NCBI GenBank assembly: GCA_020723305.1
Contig: DYJC01000005.1
Location: 285,724-323,397, forward strand
Length of the DNA: 37,674 nt
Direction of reading: 5' to 3'
Source of the DNA: Desulfosudis oleivorans
GTDB lineage: Bacteria; Desulfobacterota; Desulfobacteria; Desulfobacterales; SURF-7
How positions within the stretch are numbered: the stretch's first letter is position 1; the number at the start of each line of letters is the position of its first letter. Below are positions 7,869-17,226 of the stretch, piece after piece. The notes beneath the pieces were generated by a model, which did not search any database, was not told the DNA's origin, and saw nothing but the letters and a program-made list of their open reading frames with translations. The translations under genes and the position numbers were made by a program.

Positions 7869-8276
7869 ATGAATACAATTTATCCTTTTGATCGAACATA
7901 TGAACTGCTGGGAAAATCACTCGATATTTCAGCAAGACGGCACAGCCTGATTACAGGTAACCTCGCCAACATGGATACCTTGGGATATCAGCCCAAGGAC
8001 TTGGATTTTAAAGAAACCCTCCAAACTGCAATGAAAAAGGGAAGCGGGAAGCTTCACGGGACTCATCCCGGTCATATGAAACATAGATCGGAAAAAACGA
8101 TCTATCAAGGAGAAACCCGGATCAATAGTGCTGATTCACATAATCCGGATTCCGTGAATATCGATACGGAAATGACAAATCTGATTTCAAACAACGGAAT
8201 GTATAAAACCAGTGTGGAAATGCTCTTGCGGAAAATTGCGATTCTCCGGCAATCCATTACCGAAGGAGGTAGTTAA
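7869..8276 (+). CDS. flgB: Flagellar basal-body rod protein FlgB
   Basis: FlgB is a proximal rod subunit exported by the flagellar type III system and assembled on the MS ring. The 135-residue product shows the family N-terminal rod helix with ARRHSLITGNLANMDTLGYQPKDLDF, where N-L-A-N-x-x-T-x-G-Y is the standard rod/hook signature. The C-terminal helix with YKTSVEMLLRKIAILRQSI is also typical. AGGAG (7858-7862) is well placed for ATG 7869; ATG 7863 is too close to it. It is the first gene behind the 7827 sigma-54 promoter. The last stop base is shared with the flgC start. Confidence 0.92.
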   Translation: MNTIYPFDRTYELLGKSLDISARRHSLITGNLANMDTLGYQPKDLDFKETLQTAMKKGSGKLHGTHPGHMKHRSEKTIYQGETRINSADSHNPDSVNIDTEMTNLISNNGMYKTSVEMLLRKIAILRQSITEGGS

Positions 8277-8710
8277 TGGACCTTTTACAGGCATTAAAAA
8301 TCAGTTCTTCCGGACTGACTGCACAACGGACAAAATTGAATATCATTTCAGAAAATCTCGCAAATTCAGAAACCACCCGAACCAAAGAAGGCGGTCCCTA
8401 TAAACGACAGATGGTTGTTTTTCAATCAAAACAAATACCATCTTTTCAGAACGAACTCGAAAACAGAAAAAAAAGGTATGACGGTGTTCAGGTTTCGGAA
8501 ATTGTAACCTCATCCGAAAATTTTAGAATGGTATACAAACCATCTCATCCTGATGCAGACCCGGTAACAGGCTACGTTGCCATGCCGAATGTGGATCATC
8601 TGACGGAGATGACTGATATGATGGTTGCCAGAAGAGCATATGAGGCGAATGTAACGGCAATTGAAAACACCAGAAGCCTGATCAACAAAGCTCTGGAGAT
8701 TGGAAAATAA
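8276..8710 (+). CDS. flgC: Flagellar basal-body rod protein FlgC
   Basis: FlgC is a second proximal rod subunit. The 144-residue length is usual. The N-terminal rod helix reads ALKISSSGLTAQRTKLNIISENLANSETTRT, and the C-terminal helix contains TEMTDMMVARRAYEANVTAIE, the form conserved among FlgC proteins. YVAMPNVDHLTEM is the characteristic FlgC block before that helix. The start overlaps the flgB stop (TAATG) and GAAGGAGG lies inside flgB at proper spacing, so the pair is translationally coupled. Confidence 0.94.
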   Translation: MDLLQALKISSSGLTAQRTKLNIISENLANSETTRTKEGGPYKRQMVVFQSKQIPSFQNELENRKKRYDGVQVSEIVTSSENFRMVYKPSHPDADPVTGYVAMPNVDHLTEMTDMMVARRAYEANVTAIENTRSLINKALEIGK

Positions 8711-8713
8711 ACC

Positions 8714-9007
8714 ATGGATAAAATCAATATTCAAAGCATGGGCGAAATCACCCGAGATGAACCAAAACCAAAGACTGCGACCTCTCCTGAAAACAGCTTT
8801 GCGGAAAAATTAAAAACCTCGATTATGGAGGTCAATCAACGCCAGCAAAATGCCAATCAGGCGATTGAAAAAGTTGTAAATGGGGAGATTGATATTCATG
8901 AGGGAATGCTCAAGATTCAGGAGGCGGATATCTCCATGCGACTGCTTCTTCAAGTCAGGCGTAAAGTAATGGATGCTTACACAGAAATTATGCGAATGCA
9001 GCTCTAA
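8714..9007 (+). CDS. fliE: Flagellar hook-basal body protein FliE
   Basis: FliE links the MS ring to the rod. The 97-residue product has a variable N-terminus, then SFAEKLKTSIMEVNQRQQNANQ and GEIDIHEGMLKIQEADISMRLLLQVRRKVMDAYTEIMRMQL. The I-H-E/D-V/G-M...A...S..L...VR.K...AY.EI.RM.. pattern is diagnostic for FliE. Start ATG 8714 follows flgC by three bases. The 149-base gap that follows, before fliF, contains no obvious promoter or terminator, so transcription probably continues. Confidence 0.93.
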   Translation: MDKINIQSMGEITRDEPKPKTATSPENSFAEKLKTSIMEVNQRQQNANQAIEKVVNGEIDIHEGMLKIQEADISMRLLLQVRRKVMDAYTEIMRMQL

Positions 9008-9156
9008 AACGGTTCAGATTCCTCAATCCTGTGCGGGTATCATAAATCCAAGTCTGACCTTTAAATATCAACTCCTGTAAAATAAGCAAGGAAGTAACCT
9101 TACAGCTGATAATCAGAATTCTGTGCTAAATTATTATCAAAAAAAGGGTGCTGAAC

Positions 9157-10773
9157 ATGGCGGATAAAGAAAATCAGCTTAGCGTAGTAAAAAAAGCGGA
9201 TAGCCCTGTTATCAATCAAATCATTCAAATATACAGCAGCATGCCTCTGTCTCGTAAAATGGTAATCGGAGCTGTCGTATGCATGGTGATTCTGGGCTTT
9301 GCCGGTATGTTTTTCTGGGCCAATAAAATCGATTATCAGACCCTGTATACCGGTCTTTCATCAGAAGATGCAGCCGCCATTGTTGAAAAGCTGAAAGAAC
9401 TGAAAATAAAATATGAACTGGCCGGTAATGGAAGCGTTGTGCGTGTTCCTGCTGAAAAACTGTATGATGTCCGATTGTCACTTGCTGCTGTTGGACTTCC
9501 GAAAGGAGGGAATGTCGGATATGAACTGTTTGATGAAACCGATTTTGGAACTACTGAATTTGTTCAACAGTTGAATTATAAAAGGGCACTCCAGGGAGAA
9601 TTATCCCGGACCATCAAGGAATTCAGAGAAGTTGAAGATGCAAGGGTTATGATTGTTACGCCAAAGGAGTCGGTTTTTGTGGAAGATTCCAAACCACCTT
9701 CCGCTTCCGTGCTGTTAAAACTGAAATCAGAGCTGTCACAAGAAAAAATTAGTGCCGTCGTCCATTTGGTTGCCAGTTCTTTAGAAGACATGACGCCTGA
9801 CCTTGTGACCGTTGTAGATACAAAGGGAAGGGTTCTTTCCAGAAAAACTTCGGAGAGTGAAAAACTCGGGGAAGTAACGACCACGCAGTTCAAATATAAA
9901 AATGCTTTTGAACTCAACCTTGGAAAACAGATCCAAACCATGTTGGAGCAGATCGTAGGCAGCGGGAAAGCGATTGTCCGGGTTACAGCGGATATGGATT
10001 TTGACCAGGTAGATATGAATGAAGAGCTTTATGATCCGGACGTCAGTGTGGTTCGAAGCAAACAAAACATTATTGAAACAGTAAACAAATCAGAGGGGCC
10101 GGGTGAGATTTCCAGCGTCAATCCGGTTGTTCCTCCAAGCGGAGGTCCGAGCAGCACTCAAACCAACGAAAAAAATGAAAAACAGGATGAAACCGTAAAT
10201 TATGAATTAAATCGAACCATACGCAAAACCACAAAACCGGTGGGCATGCTGAAGCGCCTTTCGGTGGCCACTGTTCTGGATGGAACATATACCATGGAAG
10301 CCGACCAAACCGGTAAAACCATTCGAAAATATAATGCAAGAAGTGATGAAGAACTGAACCAGTTTCGAAAAATTGTGCAAAATGCCATGGGATATAGCGA
10401 AGATCGAGAAGATCAAATCACTGTTGAATCATTTCCGTTTGATCATGTTGAAGATTTTGAACAGGAGGGATTTGACTGGCAATCCCTTTTTCAGCAATAT
10501 GGCAGATCCATAACCAATATTCTTCTCGTATTTCTTCTGTTCCTGTTTGTTGTCTTACCTTTGCTGAAAACCATGAGAGAAATTAAAGTCAAGGTTGTCG
10601 AGGCGCTGCCATCACCTGAGGAACGAAAAGCGCTTTCCGGAAAAGATCACGAAGCAGGAGCGTTGACAGATCCATCCAAAATGGATTCAAAAGATAAATC
10701 AGCCTACCTTGCAAAGGAGAATACAGGAAAAGCGGTTAATATTTTAAGGGGCTGGCTTTCCGAGGCGAAATAA
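9157..10773 (+). CDS. fliF: Flagellar MS-ring protein FliF
   Basis: FliF forms the inner-membrane MS ring that houses the export gate and carries the C-ring. At 538 residues it has the usual length. The first membrane span is about 35-54 (MVIGAVVCMVILGFAGMFFW), a large periplasmic YscJ/FliF region with GYELFDETDFGTTEFVQQ follows, and the second span is about 452-472. The last dozen residues, VNILRGWLSEAK, form the conserved FliG-binding helix. GGGTG six bases upstream supports ATG 9157; an in-frame GTG at 9148 overlaps that ribosome site and is less likely. The stop shares a base with fliG. Confidence 0.95.
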   Translation: MADKENQLSVVKKADSPVINQIIQIYSSMPLSRKMVIGAVVCMVILGFAGMFFWANKIDYQTLYTGLSSEDAAAIVEKLKELKIKYELAGNGSVVRVPAEKLYDVRLSLAAVGLPKGGNVGYELFDETDFGTTEFVQQLNYKRALQGELSRTIKEFREVEDARVMIVTPKESVFVEDSKPPSASVLLKLKSELSQEKISAVVHLVASSLEDMTPDLVTVVDTKGRVLSRKTSESEKLGEVTTTQFKYKNAFELNLGKQIQTMLEQIVGSGKAIVRVTADMDFDQVDMNEELYDPDVSVVRSKQNIIETVNKSEGPGEISSVNPVVPPSGGPSSTQTNEKNEKQDETVNYELNRTIRKTTKPVGMLKRLSVATVLDGTYTMEADQTGKTIRKYNARSDEELNQFRKIVQNAMGYSEDREDQITVESFPFDHVEDFEQEGFDWQSLFQQYGRSITNILLVFLLFLFVVLPLLKTMREIKVKVVEALPSPEERKALSGKDHEAGALTDPSKMDSKDKSAYLAKENTGKAVNILRGWLSEAK

Positions 10774-11792
10774 TGGCAAAATCCAAACTCGATCCGCAAA
10801 AACTCACCGGGACGCAGAAATCAGCTATTTTTCTTCTATATATGGGGGAAAAATTTACAGCTGAAGTATTCAAACAGATGGAAAACGAAGAGATTACGAA
10901 AATCGCTTCCGCTATGTCTGAAATAGATGAGATCCCCCCGGAAATACTTCATGCGGTTACAGAAGATTTTGTTAAAATTTATGAAGACACGAACCGGTTG
11001 ATTGTTGGTGGTGAAAGCTTTCTGAAGAATGTTATCGGTAAATCACTTTCAGCGGAAAGTGCAAAAAAAATTTTCAGGGAAGTGGAAGACAGCAAACGGG
11101 AGCAGCCGTTTATATGGAGCCATGGTATCAATGCCGCTACACTTACCGGATACTTGAAAAGTGAGCATCCACAAACCATTGCAATGATTCTTGCAAATCT
11201 TCCACCGGAAATTTCCGCCGAAGTTATGGTAGGCCTTCCGGAGGAAAAAAAGGGTGACTTGGCACTACGGATTGCACAACTCGGACAGGTTCCGGAAGAG
11301 GTGATAAGAGATGTGGATGAAGCGTTAAAAAGAGAACTCAGCTCCATCGGCAAAGGGGGAGGAAGAGGTGGTGGTATCCAGGTTCTGGTTGATATTCTCA
11401 GTAATGTGGATAAGGCAACAGAAGATATCATAATGGAAAATCTAGAAGAGGAACATGCTGAAATGGCCAGTGAAATCCGGCAACTCATGTTCGTCTTCGA
11501 GGATCTGAAAAGTGTTGATGACAGAGGCATGCGAGAAATTCTTAAAAAGGTTGAAAGCTCTCAACTTACCCTCGCTCTTAAAACAGCCAGTGAAGAAATG
11601 AAAAATAAAATCCTCTCTAACCTGTCTTCGCGGGCTTCAGAGATGCTTCTTGAGGATTTAGAAGTCATGGGACCGGTTAAACTGTCTGATGTTGAAGCAG
11701 CACAGCAGGAAATTGTTAATGCAGCCAAAGAATTAGAAGCCGATGGTACAATCTCGCTTGGCGGAAAGGGTGCAGGTGAAGTACTTGTCTAA
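10773..11792 (+). CDS. fliG: Flagellar motor switch protein FliG
   Basis: FliG is the C-ring torque protein that contacts FliF and MotA. The 339-residue product shows LTGTQKSAIFLLYMG at the N-terminus, the FliM-binding E131-H-P-Q-T-I-A motif, a Gly-rich hinge (KGGGRGGG, near 195) and the torque helix region MFVFEDLKSVDDRGMREILKKV with its alternating charges. The C-terminal end VEAAQQEIVNAAKELEADG is normal. It begins on the last base of fliF (TAATG), as expected for proteins made in fixed ratio. No changes in key motifs were seen. Confidence 0.96.
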   Translation: MAKSKLDPQKLTGTQKSAIFLLYMGEKFTAEVFKQMENEEITKIASAMSEIDEIPPEILHAVTEDFVKIYEDTNRLIVGGESFLKNVIGKSLSAESAKKIFREVEDSKREQPFIWSHGINAATLTGYLKSEHPQTIAMILANLPPEISAEVMVGLPEEKKGDLALRIAQLGQVPEEVIRDVDEALKRELSSIGKGGGRGGGIQVLVDILSNVDKATEDIIMENLEEEHAEMASEIRQLMFVFEDLKSVDDRGMREILKKVESSQLTLALKTASEEMKNKILSNLSSRASEMLLEDLEVMGPVKLSDVEAAQQEIVNAAKELEADGTISLGGKGAGEVLV

Positions 11793-12615
11793 GAAATCCA
11801 TCAATGAAAGCAATAATCATCCACTGGAGTGGCAACCGATGATTCCTGAGCAGGGGCGTTCTTACCAGATTGCGATGTCCAAAAGTCAAAATCCCAACAG
11901 CCTGAATGAGCAACCGATTTTCAAACCTCTGTATGAGGGAAGCAACCCCAAAAAACCAAATGACAATTTTGAACTGATTTACAAATTTGACATACAATCT
12001 GTATCATCCTCCCAATCAGAACCGAACCTACCAGGTAATACAAGAAGGGAAGCGGAGTCAAATACTTTGGAAGCCACCCAACAGTTCAAGGTGGAACAAA
12101 TACAAAAGGAAGCCCATGAAAAAGGTTTTTCTCAAGGAAAAAAAGAAGGATATGAGGCAGGAATACAGGAAGCCAGGCAGATTGTTGAAAACCTCACACA
12201 GATTATGGTTTCCATTGAAGACCTGTGGCATCGCATGGTTGTACAAAATAAAAATGACATTATCGAACTCGTGAAACGCATTTCTGAAAAAGTGATTTAT
12301 GGCAATGCTCAAATTGACAACGAAATTGTGAAAAGAGCGATTCTGAAATCCTTTGAACTGATTCCTGAACCCACCGAAGCAACCATCAACGTGAGTGTAG
12401 AAGACTATGATTTTATCGAAACCGCCAAGGAAGATCTATTTGAAAAAATAAAGTCTTTAAAAAGGATATCGATTGTATCCGATCCCTCTCTAACCAGAGG
12501 CGGATGCCGAATTGAAACAAAAGTCGGAGAAGTCGATTCGGATATTCAGAGCCGCCTTGATGCCATATCCAAAAGTATCATCGATGCTGCCAGTGAAGTG
12601 GCTGACGATCAATAG
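11785..12615 (+). CDS. fliH: Flagellar assembly protein FliH
   Basis: FliH is the stator-like regulator of the FliI ATPase. The 276-residue product has a variable N-terminal half, then a Glu/Lys/Gly-rich helix with GFSQGKKEGYEAGIQEAR. This G-x-x-x-G repeat region is the FliH hallmark. A C-terminal domain containing VKRISEKVIYG and SDPSLTRGGCRIETKVGEVDS follows. I place the start at TTG 11785, with AGGTGA (11774-11779) five bases upstream and an eight-base overlap with fliG. The ATG at 11743 would overlap fliG by 50 bases. A TAGGAG at the stop provides the ribosome site for fliI. The start remains uncertain. Confidence 0.88.
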   Translation: MSKKSINESNNHPLEWQPMIPEQGRSYQIAMSKSQNPNSLNEQPIFKPLYEGSNPKKPNDNFELIYKFDIQSVSSSQSEPNLPGNTRREAESNTLEATQQFKVEQIQKEAHEKGFSQGKKEGYEAGIQEARQIVENLTQIMVSIEDLWHRMVVQNKNDIIELVKRISEKVIYGNAQIDNEIVKRAILKSFELIPEPTEATINVSVEDYDFIETAKEDLFEKIKSLKRISIVSDPSLTRGGCRIETKVGEVDSDIQSRLDAISKSIIDAASEVADDQ

Positions 12616-12624
12616 GAGTCTTTT

Positions 12625-13959
12625 ATGGTAACCACAAACAATCTCGATATTGATATGAAGTGGAACCATTATTTTCAGGCTGTTGAACGGTGTGCCTGCA
12701 ATCGTCTTGAAGGCAAAATCGTTCAGGTTATCGGTCTGATCGCAGAAGGTCATGGCCTTGGGATGAGCATCGGCAGTTTGTGCAAAATCGAAAATGACCA
12801 TGGTTTGCCCATTATTGCAGAAGTTGTCGGATTCAGAGAAGATAGAATTCTTCTTATGCCCTATGGAGAAACCATGGGCATCAAGCCTGGAAGCCGTTTA
12901 TCCTTTCTTGATAATAATCCAAGGGTTGCGGTTGGCGACAATTATATCGGACGTGTCATTGACGGCATGGGAAAGCCAATTGATGGACTGGGCCCCATAA
13001 AACCTTCCGGTCATTATCCATTGTATGGAAAACGAATCAATCCCATGCACCGCAAGCATATCGATCAATTCATGGATGTCGGTATCACGGCCATTAATAT
13101 GATGGTACCTCTCGGCCGGGGCCAGAGGATCGCCATCATGGCAGGATCCGGTGTCGGTAAAAGCCTTCTGATCGGCATGATGACCCGACATGCAAAAGCA
13201 GATGTAACTATCATCGGTTTAATCGGAGAAAGAGGGCGTGAAGTAAAAGAGTTTGTACAAGAGAACCTGGGTCCTGAGGGATTAAAAAAATCGGTTATTG
13301 TGGCGGCTACATCCGATTCTCCTCCTCTTATACGCATGCGAGGGGCCTATCTTGCAACCACTCTTGCTGAATATTTCATGAATCAGGGAAAAAACGTTTT
13401 ATTGATTATCGACTCCATCACCCGTTTCGCCATGTCTTCTCGGGATGTCGGTCTGGCTGCAGGAGAACCGCCCACCAACCGAGGCTATACTCCTTCATTT
13501 TTTTCCAAAATCCCTGTTCTCCTGGAAAGAGCTGGAAATGTCCAGAATAAAGGCAGCATTACCGGTATATATACGGTTCTTGTCGAAGGTGATGATTTGA
13601 ATGACCCGGTTGGTGACACGGTTCGATCCATTGTGGACGGTCATATTGTTCTGTCCAGAAAGCTGGCCAATCGCGGCCACTTTCCTGCAATCGATGTTCT
13701 TGAAAGCATCAGCAGGGTTACCAAAAATGTGGTCGGGCCGGAACATTTAAAACTCAGAGAAAAAGCAATTGATATGATCGCTACCTATCGGGATGCCGAG
13801 GATATGATCACAATTGGTGCCTACAGAGACGGATCAGATCCAAACGTTGACTTTTCAAAAAAAGTTATGCCGGCCATGAATCACTTTCTCAAACAGGATA
13901 TCTCTGAAACAATTCCGTATGAAGCCTCTATTGAGAGACTTCGAAAAATTATCACCTGA
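12625..13959 (+). CDS. fliI: Flagellum-specific ATPase FliI
   Basis: FliI is the hexameric ATPase of the flagellar type III exporter. The 444-residue product is of standard length and resembles the F1 beta subunit. The P-loop is AGSGVGKS (173-180), followed by LIGERGREVKEF, Walker B LLIIDSITRFAMS, and EPPTNRGYTPSFFSKIPVLLERAG, all diagnostic for the FliI/SctN family. YTVLVEGDDLNDPVGDTVRSIVDGHIVLSRKLA also fits. Its order after fliH and before fliJ is the usual export-ATPase module. AGGAG (12614-12618) lies six bases before the ATG. Confidence 0.96.
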   Translation: MVTTNNLDIDMKWNHYFQAVERCACNRLEGKIVQVIGLIAEGHGLGMSIGSLCKIENDHGLPIIAEVVGFREDRILLMPYGETMGIKPGSRLSFLDNNPRVAVGDNYIGRVIDGMGKPIDGLGPIKPSGHYPLYGKRINPMHRKHIDQFMDVGITAINMMVPLGRGQRIAIMAGSGVGKSLLIGMMTRHAKADVTIIGLIGERGREVKEFVQENLGPEGLKKSVIVAATSDSPPLIRMRGAYLATTLAEYFMNQGKNVLLIIDSITRFAMSSRDVGLAAGEPPTNRGYTPSFFSKIPVLLERAGNVQNKGSITGIYTVLVEGDDLNDPVGDTVRSIVDGHIVLSRKLANRGHFPAIDVLESISRVTKNVVGPEHLKLREKAIDMIATYRDAEDMITIGAYRDGSDPNVDFSKKVMPAMNHFLKQDISETIPYEASIERLRKIIT

Positions 13960-14007
13960 CCCATAACATAAAAAACATCAACCTCTTTTTCAGCATAACA
14001 ACACAGC

Positions 14008-14457
14008 ATGAAAAAATTTCGATTTCGTCTTCAATCCTTTCTTGGTTATCGAAAACATCTGGAACAGGAAGCCAAGCAGGCTGTCTCCATAACACAAACC
14101 AAAATGAATGATTGTAAAAATCGAATCGACGCATATGAAATGAATCAACAAAAAAACATCATGGAACTCTATGATAAAATGTCCACGGGAATCGAGGCAA
14201 AGCAGATACCCATCTACACTTCCTATCATGATCGACTCAGTTTTATACTGAAAAATGAGAATATGCAGTATGTTCAATTAGAAAATGAGTTATCTCATAA
14301 ACAGAAAATTCTAAAGCAACGATCTGTTGAAAAAAAAGCTCTGGAAAATTTACAGCAGCGTAAAAAAGAGGAATATTATAAAAAAATTTCCGATTCCCTT
14401 CAAAAGGAATCCGAAGATATGAATATCATAAGGAAAATCAGGGATACCCATAAATGA
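14008..14457 (+). CDS. fliJ: Flagellar export protein FliJ
   Basis: FliJ is the coiled-coil stalk of the export ATPase. The 149-residue product is nearly all helical and charged. It begins KKFRFRLQSFLGYRKHLEQEAKQ, the typical FliJ opening (F-x-L/F-x-L...L.YR...E), and continues through long heptad-rich stretches to the end. It sits directly after fliI. The stop overlaps the start of the following MotE-like gene as ATGA (14454-14457). Sequence conservation is low in this family, so context carries much of the weight. Confidence 0.88.
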   Translation: MKKFRFRLQSFLGYRKHLEQEAKQAVSITQTKMNDCKNRIDAYEMNQQKNIMELYDKMSTGIEAKQIPIYTSYHDRLSFILKNENMQYVQLENELSHKQKILKQRSVEKKALENLQQRKKEEYYKKISDSLQKESEDMNIIRKIRDTHK

Positions 14458-15185
14458 CAAAATTCATTCAGCCTTTTCTCAAACTGGTTTTAATCAGCCT
14501 GGTAGCAACAAAGATCACTGCTTCTTTTTATTTACTTTCCGATTTTGATTTTGACTCTGCACTGTCTCATATTCAACAACTTGCCCATGCAGAGGATCAA
14601 AAACCTGAAGAGCAGAAAAAAAATGGAAAATCAGAAGAAAAATCCGAGGACTCGAAAAAACCGGATAACCCTAAACAGAATGGAAAAATAGAAGAAAAAT
14701 CTCCATCCGAAGCTACGGCCCCTCAACCGGAAAAAGAAGATAAGACTACTACGGAAATAAAAGTTATACTGAAAAGTCTTGAACAAAAACGCCTCTTTCT
14801 TCAACAGGAAGAAATCCGAATTGGAGAAGAGAGAAAACAGATAGAGGCTTTAAAAGAGGAAATGGAAGAAAACCTCCTGAATCTGTCGAAAGTTCAAAAA
14901 CAGATTGAAGAAAAACTGTTATTGATTGAACAAAAAGAAACTGAAAAAGAACGTCTAAAAAGAGAAGCCAGAGAAAAAAAACTGAAACAGCTCCTCAAGA
15001 TATACACAAGCATGAAACCCAAAGATGTTGGTACAATCATTAATAAATTGGAGTTTGAAGACGCATTGACAATCTTCCTTATGATGAAAGGTGATCAGGC
15101 TGCTAAAATACTGACCTATGTAAATACTGAACTTGCTGTAAAAATCAGTGCGCAACTCATCAATGAAAAAAACCGTATCCAGTAA
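14454..15185 (+). CDS. MotE-family (MgtE_N-like) protein
   Basis: This 243-residue protein has an N-terminal hydrophobic segment (about 8-28), a Lys/Glu/Pro-rich linker (about 45-95), a coiled coil (about 100-185) and a C-terminal MgtE-N-like helical domain with YTSMKPKDVGTIINKLE and GDQAAKILTYVN. That order is the MotE architecture: a periplasmic or membrane-anchored protein often encoded behind fliJ. In some bacteria MotE acts with MotC or stator components; its exact job here is unknown. It is ATGA-coupled to fliJ. The N-terminal segment could be a signal peptide ending near HAEDQ or a membrane anchor. Confidence 0.75.
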   Translation: MTKFIQPFLKLVLISLVATKITASFYLLSDFDFDSALSHIQQLAHAEDQKPEEQKKNGKSEEKSEDSKKPDNPKQNGKIEEKSPSEATAPQPEKEDKTTTEIKVILKSLEQKRLFLQQEEIRIGEERKQIEALKEEMEENLLNLSKVQKQIEEKLLLIEQKETEKERLKREAREKKLKQLLKIYTSMKPKDVGTIINKLEFEDALTIFLMMKGDQAAKILTYVNTELAVKISAQLINEKNRIQ

Positions 15186-15398
15186 AAATGAAATATTATC
15201 TTATGATCAACTGTTTACCCTGCCTTTGCCACCATCCTGTATAAATACCGGACAAACTTTTCTATAGGAAAAAATTTCCGATTTCTAAAATTCCTTCATG
15301 GAAATAACTGCTTCACACCATGCTTTTCAATTACTCTCGAAATCCCAATATTGACATATGTGTTTGAATTTATACCTGAGCATTTCAACTCTCCTGCT
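15186..15398. other. Gene-free stretch before the fliK promoter
   Basis: Together with the promoter and leader, this makes a 310-base gap between the MotE-like gene and fliK. I see no convincing gene on either strand; short frames crossing it have no ribosome sites or known motifs. A small GGAAA-AAA-TTTCC palindrome near 15268 lacks a T-tract, so it is not a clear terminator. Activator-binding sites are expected here but not identified. Confidence 0.35.
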
Positions 15399-15415
15399 TT
15401 GGCATACTCATTGCT
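15399..15415 (+). promoter_or_regulatory. Sigma-54 (-24/-12) promoter of the hook operon
   Basis: TTGGCATACTCATTGCT has GG at 15401-15402 and GC at 15413-15414, 12 bases apart, and matches the consensus TTGGCAY-N5-TTGCT. The start site would be near 15426, about 70 bases before the fliK ATG. It heads fliK-flgD-flgE, which end at the terminator at 21442. Confidence 0.87.
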
Positions 15416-15495
15416 CACTATGCTTTCAAACCGGAACTCCAAATCATCATGTTTGGGTTCAAAATATGAAACCATTGTAAAATCCAAGGCGATCC

Positions 15496-17163
15496 ATGAT
15501 CTCTCAGAGAATACAACCGACAAAACTATTTAAAGAATTCCTTTCGTTGAAAACAGGAAGCGGAAACAGTTCTTCATCAACACATTCCTTTGGTGAGCTT
15601 TTTGCGAACCAGCTCCAAAATGGAAAGCAAAATAAAAATTTTTCCTCGTCTTCCCTTTTCAATGGCCTGAAAATGACAACCGGAAATGAATTTCTGGAAA
15701 GTGTGAAACAATATCTTAAGGCCACTGGATTGAAACCGGAACAGATTTCTGCAGGTAAGGATTCGCTTACTGTACTAAAAAAAATATTGCTTTACAAAGG
15801 ATTTGATCAAGATGAAGTCAATTCTCTCTTTGATCAATTACAGACAACTGTAAATGAAAAACGGATAAAATTATCAGATCTGTTCGAAAAATTAAACGAA
15901 TTAAATAGAAACAAGGAAAACGAAGAACTATCCCTGCTTTTCCCAAGTTCTTCACTTCCTTTTTTCCAAACTCTTTTACCCTTGCTGGGCCTTGATGAAC
16001 AAACAATGGAATCTTCCCTTTCCTATGCAAAAACACAAGGCGGCAACATCAATTTAGAACGATTGGTGTCCTTTTTAAAAGGGCTGGGAACAATTCATAC
16101 CGATACCGGGGAACCCAAACAGTTACCGGATAATGTTACACAAATTTTGAAGAGCATGGGTATCCCGGCAGTGACGGATAAGGAGAACAAACTATCCCTT
16201 TCTCAGTTTGTTTCCAGGCTTGAAATTATGCTGTATGAAAACGCGAGCAAAGGCACTTCTGAAACGCATTTAAAAAATGACCTGATTGGATTTCTAAAAA
16301 ATCTGAATGTGAATCATGTTTTTTCGGACAATCATTTATTAACCGAGAACCTGACCCGTCTGAAAAGTACAAATCCTCTTGAAGCCTCAAAATTCAAAAC
16401 CGACCATAAAGGTTCACTTTTCTCACGAAATGAAACAGCCAGATCTGCAGCAATCCAAAATGAGCAAGCTGCCGAAAAACCATATGACTCCCTGAATCAA
16501 GAAAATCCATTTCAGAGAAAAAATTTTTCACCCCTCCTTGATGATACAGCAGACCAGAACAAAGAAAATCTGCTCAAGTCATCTATTCAGGAACAATTGG
16601 AAAAAACCATGGATAATGAAAGTGGACAGCAGGAGATTGATGCCGCTTTGGAAGTCGGATTTCTCGGAAGTGATAAAAAGGAAACACACTCAGTTGCAAA
16701 CAGTACCGCAACTTCAGAAAAATCCTTGCCCGCCTATGTTATGAATCAGGTCAGCAAACAGATCCTTCGATCATTTCAAGATGGTTTGAATGAAATCCGG
16801 CTTCAGTTAAAGCCTCCGCATCTTGGAAGAATTCAGATTCATTTAAAAAATGAAACCGACGGCTTGAAGGTGAGTATCCTTGCCGAAAACAATACAACCC
16901 AAAAACTTTTAAAAACCCATGCATCTGAATTAAAAGCCGCCCTCCTGGAACATGGAGTCCGTCTGGAAAAAATTGATGTTCAAGTCTCTTTTAATTTTGA
17001 CCAGTCCATGTCCCAGGCAAAACAGGATTCACGGAAAGCACCCCATAAAAACGAACTGGTTTTCAGTCTGGACAACAAATCCGAAACTGCCGGCTTCATG
17101 ACCCCGCAGAATCGTGATCCTTTGATTTGGAGAAATACCGGCACACTTGACCTGGTTGCCTGA
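15496..17163 (+). CDS. fliK: Flagellar hook-length control protein FliK
   Basis: FliK is the secreted ruler that measures hook length and switches export specificity. The 555-residue product has a long, poorly conserved Asn/Ser/Lys-rich N-terminal part and a conserved C-terminal hook-length domain (about 415-500). That domain contains LRLQ-like I-R-L-Q-L-K-P-P-H-L-G (about 434-443), then IQIHLKN, VSILAENNTTQKLL, and LKAALLEHGVRLEKIDVQV. The protein is longer than the roughly 400 residues of enteric FliK, which may go with the outsized hook protein encoded in the same operon. AAGGCG lies just before the ATG. It is the first gene after the sigma-54 promoter. Confidence 0.9.
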   Translation: MISQRIQPTKLFKEFLSLKTGSGNSSSSTHSFGELFANQLQNGKQNKNFSSSSLFNGLKMTTGNEFLESVKQYLKATGLKPEQISAGKDSLTVLKKILLYKGFDQDEVNSLFDQLQTTVNEKRIKLSDLFEKLNELNRNKENEELSLLFPSSSLPFFQTLLPLLGLDEQTMESSLSYAKTQGGNINLERLVSFLKGLGTIHTDTGEPKQLPDNVTQILKSMGIPAVTDKENKLSLSQFVSRLEIMLYENASKGTSETHLKNDLIGFLKNLNVNHVFSDNHLLTENLTRLKSTNPLEASKFKTDHKGSLFSRNETARSAAIQNEQAAEKPYDSLNQENPFQRKNFSPLLDDTADQNKENLLKSSIQEQLEKTMDNESGQQEIDAALEVGFLGSDKKETHSVANSTATSEKSLPAYVMNQVSKQILRSFQDGLNEIRLQLKPPHLGRIQIHLKNETDGLKVSILAENNTTQKLLKTHASELKAALLEHGVRLEKIDVQVSFNFDQSMSQAKQDSRKAPHKNELVFSLDNKSETAGFMTPQNRDPLIWRNTGTLDLVA

Positions 17164-17226
17164 TTTCAGTCGATATATATCATAATAAGAATTGCCCCAC
17201 TAATTCCTTATCCAATGGAGGATAAA

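Noticed and set aside
10979..11530. 183-codon minus-strand ORF
   Set aside because: It lies wholly inside fliG, is Ser/Pro-rich as antisense shadows often are, and matches nothing known.
15296..15523. 75-codon minus-strand ORF upstream of fliK
   Set aside because: It covers the sigma-54 promoter and the fliK start, has no ribosome site and no recognisable product.
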